A DNA stretch of 27,336 bases, taken from Archaeoglobaceae archaeon (GTDB lineage: Archaea; Halobacteriota; Archaeoglobi; Archaeoglobales; Archaeoglobaceae). The stretch spans positions 1,761 to 29,096 of the forward strand of contig JANXDV010000002.1 of NCBI GenBank assembly GCA_025058955.1, written 5' to 3'. The position numbers were made by a program, and so were the translations under genes. The notes beneath the pieces are model-generated. The model was not told where the DNA came from. It worked only from the letters and a program-made list of their open reading frames with translations, and did no database searches. Shown in pieces: positions 21,252 through 27,336 of the stretch (positions are counted from its first letter, which is position 1; each line of letters begins with the position of its first letter).

Positions 21252-23588
21252 TCAGAAGAATGTGTCAAGACTCGTCTGAGCGGATCCCTTTATTTTTGCC
21301 TCTGAGAATCCAAATCTCTCAAGAATTCTTAAGACTGCAGGAATTATCTGATGGTTAATGTAGTAGTCTTTATCAAGCTTTTTCATCTCTTCTCCGCTCC
21401 TAAGCTTGATCCTTAGATTCTCTCCATCGAAGTGTTCGATCAGATCCAATGGATAAGCTCGATCTCCAATGTTTCCCACACCCTTAACGATCACAAACCC
21501 AACTTTCGAGCCCACTGGATAAATTATGCCAACCTCTTCCGCTTTCTTAGCAGCTTTAACATGTGCTTGGATCGCTTCGTATTTGGAAGGCTTCTTTGTT
21601 AACCCTTTGTAGATCACAACGTCCTCAAGCCTTATTTTTCCCGCCCTTATAGAGTTAACGATCTCTCTTATATAGTTTAGAGCTTTTTCAGGATCCCTGT
21701 CTCTTAAGATGGTCTCTATAACTCCTCTTTGTGCCTCTTTTGCCAATTCACACCAATCCCCTCTCCTTACTTCAAGTCCACGGACCAATATTTTGTCCTC
21801 TGCAGTTAAACCAGCATATCTCTTCTTTTCAACAAAGAAGATCGCCTTAAATAGTTCATCAAGCTCTATTTGGACTGGAAGCTTTTTTGAGATCTCAGAG
21901 ATCAACTTTTCTACTTCTGCCTCGAGTTCTTCTATACTTTTACCAGGTTTAGAGACAAATATGCTGTCTGTGTCCCCGTAGAGGACTTTAAATCCGAGAT
22001 CTTCAGCGATCTTTGCTGAGGTTTTTATAAAATACCTTCCCCAAGCAGTGGTAGCTTCTGCACACGCTTTACAATACCATCTCGCACCAGCCCAGCCCAT
22101 GTAGCCATAGAATGAGTTTGTTAAAATTTTAAGTGTTTGCTGTTTTATGTCGAGCAGTTTGTATTTCGGATCACTCTCATTCAACTCTTTCATTAATTTC
22201 TTGATCTCTCTTCTTCTCTCTATTAGCGTTCTAAGAATTCTCCTGAAAAATCCATCTGGTTGCTTTCTGAATTTATAGCCAACTTCAGGCGCTATGTAGC
22301 AATCATCTCCACTTGTTAGAGTATCAGGACTCACGTTGTAGGCGATCATGATAGAGGGATACATGCTTGCAAAATCCAGCTCGGCAACGTTCTCATGTAG
22401 CCCACGCTCTGGTTCTATAACAAACGCCCCTTCATAGCTTTCAGCAACTTCCGCTGCATTTGGAGCAATCTCGCCGATCTTCTTTGCCTCGCTAAGCAAA
22501 AGCCAGTCCACTTGCCTTCCTCGCCCCATTCTTGAAACGTCATCGAGTGGAAGCCTTATGAGTCTTGCAAGCTCATAGTTCATTGGAAGAAGTTCTTTTG
22601 CGATCATGAAAGTATGGATCACGTCTCTTCTTGCATGTGAGAGCACCTTATTTCGATCACTTTGCCAGTAGCGATTTATTTCCTTTGCCTCGATGTCCTC
22701 CATTTCTACCTTCGCCCCAAGGAATTCCGCTATGTTTTCAAGCTTCTTGATCTTCACTTCCGTTATGCGAACCGCAATGTCATAAAGATCAACGTTCAAC
22801 CTTCCAGCGATCTTTGGTCTTCCACCTTTAAAGGTAATCGAAGTCCCATCTCTTCCAATGTCTAAATTGATCTTCAACTTTTCAGCTCTTTTCTTCAAGT
22901 AAGGCCAGTCAAATGCATCCTGATTGTAGCCAACGATCACATCAGGATCTATTTCCTTTATTAAGCGAACGAAATCCTGAATTATCGTCTTCTCACTCCC
23001 TTGAAGAATTTCTTCCTTTTCGCCCCACTTAGCGGAGATCACGATGATCGGATCCCTCTCAGGATCTGGCATGCCAAAGGTTGAGAGCATTTCGCAGTCA
23101 AAAGCAAAGATCTTTAGCTCTGGGATCTCTCTATTTACCCTTTCTACCTTTTCGATCTCATAGCTTTTCAGCTTTCCCTCGATCTCTTTTCCCTCGATCC
23201 TTATTCCGTCGAGACATGCAAGATCTTTGTCGATCAAATAGCGATAGGCAAATGGAATGTCCGCTTCTCTTACTTCTCCAAACTTGGAGAAGAACTCTCG
23301 AAGCTTTGGAACATGCTGTGGATGCTTTGCATAAACAACAAAAGAGGTAACTTCTCTTCCAAAAAGATTTAAGAGTTTCTTCTCATAAGATTCTGGAGCA
23401 ATAATTTCTTTTCTTTTATTAACGACTGCATCTCTAATTATTTCTTCATCGATCTCAAGAACGTAAAAGTAAGGTTTAAAGTTCTTATCATAGGCAACAA
23501 AGGTTTCACGATCTTTGCACCACAATCTCACAACCGCTCGATCGTTGGTCGTGATGTATTCCGCATCAATAAGCCACCCTTCCACCAC
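21252..23588 (-). CDS. polB: DNA polymerase, family B
   Basis: A 778-residue replicative/repair DNA polymerase B. The N-terminal domain is followed by the 3'-5' exonuclease: ExoI FAFDCEM with D164 and E166, ExoII VGYNQDAFDWPYL (N222, D227), ExoIII HARRD with D322; His318 stands where Tyr is usual. Polymerase motifs: A ELDFASMYPSIM (D405), B KILTNSFYG (K487 region), C YGDTDS (D539, D541), and KKRY in the palm. The extreme C-terminus QTSLDTFF is a PIP box for PCNA. There is no intein. The start is a GTG at 23586-23588, about 25 nt after GATTTAAAG (23609-23617), so leaderless. It is the first gene of a polB-cheY-dnaG run and is divergent from the RAM/top6B unit. Confidence 0.97.
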   Translation of the reverse strand: MVEGWLIDAEYITTNDRAVVRLWCKDRETFVAYDKNFKPYFYVLEIDEEIIRDAVVNKRKEIIAPESYEKKLLNLFGREVTSFVVYAKHPQHVPKLREFFSKFGEVREADIPFAYRYLIDKDLACLDGIRIEGKEIEGKLKSYEIEKVERVNREIPELKIFAFDCEMLSTFGMPDPERDPIIVISAKWGEKEEILQGSEKTIIQDFVRLIKEIDPDVIVGYNQDAFDWPYLKKRAEKLKINLDIGRDGTSITFKGGRPKIAGRLNVDLYDIAVRITEVKIKKLENIAEFLGAKVEMEDIEAKEINRYWQSDRNKVLSHARRDVIHTFMIAKELLPMNYELARLIRLPLDDVSRMGRGRQVDWLLLSEAKKIGEIAPNAAEVAESYEGAFVIEPERGLHENVAELDFASMYPSIMIAYNVSPDTLTSGDDCYIAPEVGYKFRKQPDGFFRRILRTLIERRREIKKLMKELNESDPKYKLLDIKQQTLKILTNSFYGYMGWAGARWYCKACAEATTAWGRYFIKTSAKIAEDLGFKVLYGDTDSIFVSKPGKSIEELEAEVEKLISEISKKLPVQIELDELFKAIFFVEKKRYAGLTAEDKILVRGLEVRRGDWCELAKEAQRGVIETILRDRDPEKALNYIREIVNSIRAGKIRLEDVVIYKGLTKKPSKYEAIQAHVKAAKKAEEVGIIYPVGSKVGFVIVKGVGNIGDRAYPLDLIEHFDGENLRIKLRSGEEMKKLDKDYYINHQIIPAVLRILERFGFSEAKIKGSAQTSLDTFF

Positions 23589-23626
23589 AGATCAAATACT
23601 TCAAGAAAGATTTAAAGTTACCGACC

Positions 23627-23646
23627 CTTTCCACAGGAAATGTGGA
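23627..23646. promoter_or_regulatory. ORB-like/operator-like inverted repeat between polB and RAM-top6B
   Basis: TTTCCACAGGAAATGTGGAG contains two overlapping dyads: TTTCC-ACA-GGAAA and TCCACA-GGAAA-TGTGGA. The first part, TTCCA-2 nt-GGAAA, has the layout of the core of archaeal origin recognition boxes (TTCCAGTGGAAA), but the two central bases differ and only one copy was found. It lies between the polB TATA box (about 23613) and the RAM/top6B TATA box (about 23671), so it could equally be an operator for both. Confidence 0.35.
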
Positions 23647-23695
23647 GGATCTCCCTTAGAGAAAAGTATTAAAAGTTTTAGATTAGCTTAGAAGC

Positions 23696-23926
23696 ATGGT
23701 AGTTGGAGTTACACTTGTAAACGTTGTTGCGGGAAAGGAAAAAGAGGTATACGTTAAGATCAAGGACATAAAGAAGGTGAAGGATGTCTACCATGTCTTT
23801 GGAGAGTTTGATTTCGTTGTTATAATCCATGCGGACAGCCTATCTGAATTGAACAAGACCGTTGATGAGATCAGAAGAATCAACGGAGTTACAAAAACGC
23901 AAACAGTTGTTGGCGCTGAGATATGA
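23696..23926 (+). CDS. Stand-alone Lrp/AsnC ligand-binding (RAM) domain protein
   Basis: A 76-residue protein that consists only of the alpha-beta RAM domain found at the C-terminus of Lrp/AsnC regulators: VGVTLVNVVAGKEKEVY, then VYHVFGEFDFVVIIHADS, then NGVTKTQTVVGAEI. There is no DNA-binding domain and no room for one. Such single-domain proteins form similar dimers and octamers and may bind amino acids or modulate full-length Lrp proteins. The ATG lies about 27 nt after TATTAAAAG (23667-23675), so leaderless. Its stop overlaps the top6B start by four bases (ATGA), showing tight co-expression with topoisomerase VI. Confidence 0.88.
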   Translation: MVVGVTLVNVVAGKEKEVYVKIKDIKKVKDVYHVFGEFDFVVIIHADSLSELNKTVDEIRRINGVTKTQTVVGAEI

Positions 23927-25713
23927 GTGAGCTCAAGGAGATCAGCATTGCGGAGTTTTTTGAGAAGAATAAACATATTCTTGGCTACACGAATCCCGCA
24001 AGAGCTCTTATAACTGTTGTGAAAGAAGCGGTTGATAACTCTCTCGATGCATGCGAAGAAGCTGGAATTCTTCCAGATATTTTTGTTAGGATCTCGAAGG
24101 TTGGAGAGAATTTCAGAGTTGTGGTAGAGGATAATGGTCCGGGGATCAGGAAAGATCTCGTAGCCAGAGCCTTCGGAAAATTACTCTATGGTTCCAGATT
24201 TCACGAAATAAGGCAAAGTAGAGGACAGCAAGGTATAGGAATTTCCGCAGCTGTTTTATATGCTCAGCTTACAACAGGAAAGCCTGCAGTTATCGTAACA
24301 AAACCGATTGGGGCGGAGAAGGCTTATAGGGTTCATATTTACATAGACACTAAGAGAAACGAGCCGATCGTTGAGAGCGAGGGAGAAGAAGACTGGTATC
24401 TACCACATGGCACAAGAGTTGAGTTCGAGATCTTGGGGAGCTATGTAAAAGACAGGAAACAAAGTGTATTCGAATATCTCAAAGAGACCTCTGTCGTGAA
24501 TCCGCATGCAAAGATCACCTTTGTTGATCCAGATGGAAGCATTTACGAATTCAAAAGATCCTCTAATGAGATGCCAAAACAAGCAAAGGCGATAAAGCCC
24601 CATCCGCATGGTATAGAGCTTGGGAAACTTATGAACATGCTGAAATTCACCAATGCAACTACTTTAAGAAAATTCCTCAAGGAGGAATTCGTAAGGGTTG
24701 GGGATAAGATCGCTGAAGAGATTCTTTCAAAGGCTCAATTTTCAGGAGAAGAAGATCCCAAGAAGCTTGGAAGGGAAGATGTGGTTAAATTAATTGAAGC
24801 TTTTAAGAGTGTCGATCTTCTTCCTCCTCCAATCGATTGCCTCTCTCCGATTGGCGAGGAGCTTTTAATGAGAAGTCTGATCTCTGAATACTCTCCAGAG
24901 TTCGTATACGCTGTTACGAGAAAGCCAAAGGTTTATTCTGGTCATCCTTTCCTTGTAGAGACCGCAATTGCATATGGTGGAGAAATAAAGACGGATAAAG
25001 TCATTCTTTTAAGATTTGCGAACAAGATACCACTCCTATATCAACAAGGCGGTTGTGCTCTTACAAAAGTTGTAGAGGGGATTAACTGGAAAAACTATGG
25101 ACTTGAGCAAACAAAGGATGAACTTCCGTATGGAAATGCGGTTATCTTGATACACCTTGCCTCGACAAACATTCCATACACTTCTGAATCGAAAGAGGCG
25201 ATTTCTCCAATTCCAGAGATCATGGACGAGATAAGATTAGCATTGCAGGATGTTGGTAGGAAATTGAAGGAATATTTAGACAGAAAAGGAAGACAAGAGG
25301 CAAAAAAGAAGAAAGAGGAAGTTATCGCTAAGATCTTGCCTCTAATTGCGAAAAAAGTTTGTGAAGTGCTCGAAAAAGACCCAGTAGAGGTTGACAGAAT
25401 CATCGCAAGGATCATGGGCTATTTGCATGTGGAAAGGCACATAAGCGAGAGAGATGGAATGAAAGAGGTTAAGCTAATTGTTTCCAATTTCACTAAAGCG
25501 AAGAGAGAGATCAAAGTATTAGAAACATGCTCAGGAGAAGTTGAAGCGGAGAATGCAAAAATAAGTGGTGGAAAATATCCAACGATTAGCTGGGAGGTTT
25601 CTCTGAATCCTAACGAGGAAGTAGAATTGAAATATCTACTAAGGGGAGAAGTTCTGAACAAGAACCCGATCGTTGAAGGTTTGGATCGTGCCCTTCTGAG
25701 CGGGCAATTTTAG
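23923..25713 (+). CDS. top6B: DNA topoisomerase VI subunit B
   Basis: A 596-residue ATPase subunit of topoisomerase VI, the type IIB enzyme that relaxes supercoils and decatenates in archaea. The GHKL ATP-binding fold is clear: N-box KEAVDNSLDACE (E35, N39, D42), G1 VEDNGPGI (D70), and G2 SRGQQGIGISAA near 105-115. The H2TH-like middle region and transducer follow, with GGCALTKVVEGINWKNYG, then the conserved switch Lys region near YTSESKEAI. The C-terminus has a beta-rich extension (EVELKYLLRGEVL). The catalytic subunit A gene (Spo11-like) is not next to it, unlike in many archaea. It overlaps the upstream RAM-domain gene by ATGA. Confidence 0.96.
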   Translation: MSELKEISIAEFFEKNKHILGYTNPARALITVVKEAVDNSLDACEEAGILPDIFVRISKVGENFRVVVEDNGPGIRKDLVARAFGKLLYGSRFHEIRQSRGQQGIGISAAVLYAQLTTGKPAVIVTKPIGAEKAYRVHIYIDTKRNEPIVESEGEEDWYLPHGTRVEFEILGSYVKDRKQSVFEYLKETSVVNPHAKITFVDPDGSIYEFKRSSNEMPKQAKAIKPHPHGIELGKLMNMLKFTNATTLRKFLKEEFVRVGDKIAEEILSKAQFSGEEDPKKLGREDVVKLIEAFKSVDLLPPPIDCLSPIGEELLMRSLISEYSPEFVYAVTRKPKVYSGHPFLVETAIAYGGEIKTDKVILLRFANKIPLLYQQGGCALTKVVEGINWKNYGLEQTKDELPYGNAVILIHLASTNIPYTSESKEAISPIPEIMDEIRLALQDVGRKLKEYLDRKGRQEAKKKKEEVIAKILPLIAKKVCEVLEKDPVEVDRIIARIMGYLHVERHISERDGMKEVKLIVSNFTKAKREIKVLETCSGEVEAENAKISGGKYPTISWEVSLNPNEEVELKYLLRGEVLNKNPIVEGLDRALLSGQF

Positions 25714-25717
25714 CAAT

Positions 25718-25726
25718 CAATATTAA
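25718..25726 (+). promoter_or_regulatory. TATA-like box of the Isf-tgt unit
   Basis: AATATTAAC is centred about 27 nt before the ATG at 25749, suggesting that the flavoprotein gene is transcribed separately from top6B. Confidence 0.4.
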
Positions 25727-25748
25727 CTATCAAAGCTCAATCAATAAT

Positions 25749-26354
25749 ATGAAACTGCTTGCAATAAATGGAAGCCCGAATAAGAGAAACACGTATGCTC
25801 TGCTCGAAGCTCTTGTGGAAGAGGCAAAGAAGCTTGGTGCGGATGCTGAGATTTTGAATCTTGCGGATTTCACCATAAATCCTTGCAAGGGCTGTGATAG
25901 ATGCATAAGAGAAGACTGCGTGCAGAAAGACGACATCTTCAAGGTGCTTGAAGCGATGAGAAAGGCTGATGCAATCGTGATCGGAGCTCCAAGTTATTTT
26001 GGAAGTGTTCCCGGAATAGTTAAGAACCTCATTGACAGGAGCAGAATGGATAGAATGGGTGGATTCAGACTTAGAAACAAGGTTTTTGCTCCAGTCGTAA
26101 CTTCAGGCTTAAGACATGGTGGAGCGGAATTTGTTGCTATGAGTCTAATCGTTTACGCTCTTGGACAGGCAATGATCGTAGTTTCAACAGCAGAAAATCC
26201 AGTTACTACTGGAAGTTTTCCTGTTGGAGTTATTCAGGGCGATGCGGGATGGAGAGGAGTTAAGAAGGATGAAATTGCTCTAAATACTGCAAGAGCTATT
26301 GCGAGAAGGATCGTTGAAGTGGCAAATGCCACTCAAAGCTTGAGAAGTAAATGA
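25749..26354 (+). CDS. Iron-sulfur flavoprotein (Isf/NADPH-dependent FMN reductase family)
   Basis: A 201-residue flavodoxin-like protein. The N-terminal LLAINGSPNKRNTYALLE loop binds FMN phosphate, and GAPSYFGSVPGIVKNLIDR is the second flavin-binding segment. Four cysteines C46, C49, C52 and C57 (CKGCDRCIREDC) form the compact CX2CX2CX4C motif of Isf proteins, which bind a 4Fe-4S cluster and pass electrons between ferredoxin and O2/peroxide or other acceptors in methanogens and Archaeoglobus. The specific reaction here is unknown; oxidative-stress defence is one proposed role for the family. It overlaps the following tgt gene by ATGA, so the two are co-translated. Confidence 0.9.
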   Translation: MKLLAINGSPNKRNTYALLEALVEEAKKLGADAEILNLADFTINPCKGCDRCIREDCVQKDDIFKVLEAMRKADAIVIGAPSYFGSVPGIVKNLIDRSRMDRMGGFRLRNKVFAPVVTSGLRHGGAEFVAMSLIVYALGQAMIVVSTAENPVTTGSFPVGVIQGDAGWRGVKKDEIALNTARAIARRIVEVANATQSLRSK

Positions 26355-27336
26355 TTTTGAAGTTCAAAATAAAAAGCTCTGAAGGTGGTGCAAGAACGGG
26401 AGTTGCGGAAGTTCGAGGCAAGAAATTCCGCACTCCTGCTTTTTTACCAGTTGCAACACTTGCAAGCGTAAGAGCTTTAGATTTTAGAGACCTAAAGGAA
26501 ATTGGCGTTGAAATAGTGATGGCTAACACCTTCCACCTTCATTTAAAGCCCGGAGATGAAGTTATAAAGGAACTTGGCGGATTGCACAAGTTCATGAACT
26601 TCGATGGTGTTATTGCAACAGATTCAGGTGGCTTTCAAGTCTTTTCACTTGGTTTTGGAATGGAGCATGGAATAGGAAAGATCGCAGATAACATATTCCT
26701 TGAAAAGCTTAGAAATGTTAGCAAGAAAGGAGAGAAATGGATTGAGGTTGATGAAGAAGGGATAAATTTCAGAAATCCGCTCAATGGCAGTTTTATGCGA
26801 TTAACTCCAGAGAAGTCGATGAGAATTCAATCAAATCTCGGCTCAGACATAGTATTTGTATTCGATGAATGCACTTCTCCTCTTTCAGACAAAGAATACA
26901 CAGCAAAGGCTCTTGAAAGGACTAACAGATGGATCGAGAGAAGTCTTGAATGCTATGATAAAAAACAAGCGATCTTTGGAATTGTTCAAGGTGGGGAGTA
27001 TAGAGATCTTCGAATGAAATCGGTAGAGTTCATTTTAAAGAAAGATTTCGATGGCTATGGTATTGGTGGTTCGTTGGGAAAAAGCAAGGCGGATATGCTA
27101 AACATTTTGGACTGGGTAATTCCATTGCTCCCAGAAGAGAAGCCAAGGCACCTTCTTGGCATTGGTGCGGTAGAGGACTTATTTAATTGCGTTGAAAAAG
27201 GCATAGACATGTTCGACTGCGTTTCGCCAACAAGATGGGCGAGAAGAGGGCTTTTGTATGTTTCTCCAAGTGCGGGTGGAAATGTTAGAAACAGGTTCAG
27301 AGTTCATATAAAGAATGCAAAGTTTCGGAATGATCC
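26351..27336 (+). CDS. tgt: tRNA-guanine transglycosylase, bacterial/queuine-like type (3' end cut by window)
   Basis: A partial gene: 328 residues are read before the window ends; the zinc site and C-terminus lie outside. It exchanges a guanine in tRNA for a 7-deazaguanine base. The fold and order match the bacterial queuine/preQ1 enzyme rather than archaeal archaeosine TGT: GGLHKFMNFDG, D91 in ATDSGGFQVFSL (general acid/base), D172 in FDECTSP, Q213 in IVQGGEYRDL, GIGGSLGKS (GGLAVGE in typical bacterial enzymes) and nucleophile D289 in MFDCVSPTR. About 20-25 extra residues sit between FSL and the EEGINFRN strand (GFGMEHGIGKIADNIFLEKL and following). The start ATG overlaps the Isf stop (ATGA). 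The substrate could be preQ1, queuine or another deazaguanine. Confidence 0.9.
   Translation, partial: MILKFKIKSSEGGARTGVAEVRGKKFRTPAFLPVATLASVRALDFRDLKEIGVEIVMANTFHLHLKPGDEVIKELGGLHKFMNFDGVIATDSGGFQVFSLGFGMEHGIGKIADNIFLEKLRNVSKKGEKWIEVDEEGINFRNPLNGSFMRLTPEKSMRIQSNLGSDIVFVFDECTSPLSDKEYTAKALERTNRWIERSLECYDKKQAIFGIVQGGEYRDLRMKSVEFILKKDFDGYGIGGSLGKSKADMLNILDWVIPLLPEEKPRHLLGIGAVEDLFNCVEKGIDMFDCVSPTRWARRGLLYVSPSAGGNVRNRFRVHIKNAKFRND

Overview
The window looks like a chromosomal segment of a hyperthermophilic euryarchaeon, most likely of the Archaeoglobales. It carries archaeal-type DnaG primase, family B DNA polymerase with a C-terminal PCNA-binding motif, topoisomerase VI subunit B, RtcB RNA ligase, a Drg-type GTPase, an Lhr-type helicase, Lrp/AsnC regulators, Isf-type iron-sulfur flavoprotein and an archaeal phosphoglycerate kinase. 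Coding DNA is AT-rich by eye and rich in AGA/AGG and ATA codons. Many genes have a TATA box centred about 24-28 nt before the start codon, which implies leaderless or nearly leaderless mRNAs. The genus assignment is inference.

Layout. 1-2.5 kb (minus): HTH regulator and thioredoxin overlapping by ATGA, a Drg GTPase, and a protein of unknown function. 2.5-4 kb (plus): rtcB. 4-6.4 kb (minus): a LeuA/CimA-type acyltransferase, a HIT hydrolase and a second small HTH regulator. 6.5-8.9 kb (plus): a radical SAM/SPASM enzyme divergent from that regulator, followed by a decayed B12-binding-type radical SAM gene. 9-12 kb (plus): a small membrane protein, a MATE exporter and an Acr3 arsenite exporter. 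12.07-12.65 kb: the only long gap, holding a frameshifted Cys-rich remnant and tRNA-Leu(TAA). 12.65-16.7 kb: a PAS-domain sensor without a kinase domain, a small helical protein of unknown function and an Lhr-type helicase. 16.8-19.6 kb: an Lrp regulator, argJ and pgk. 19.6-23.6 kb (minus): polB, a CheY-like receiver and dnaG in one transcription direction. 23.7-27.3 kb (plus): a stand-alone Lrp ligand-binding domain overlapping top6B, then an Isf-type flavoprotein overlapping a tRNA-guanine transglycosylase of the bacterial/queuine type that runs off the end.

Most of the window is housekeeping: replication (polB, dnaG, top6B, helicase), RNA processing (rtcB, tgt, tRNA), biosynthesis (cimA/leuA, argJ) and central carbon metabolism (pgk). 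The accessory parts are about 6.4-9 kb (radical SAM pair, one decaying) and 9-12.5 kb (exporters and the remnant beside the tRNA). I see no CRISPR array, insertion sequence or obvious new defence system. The observations most worth a second look are the bacterial-type TGT with an unusual substrate loop, an ORB-like inverted repeat between polB and top6B, the receiver protein between polB and dnaG, the mosaic radical SAM pseudogene, and the Cys-rich remnant next to the tRNA.
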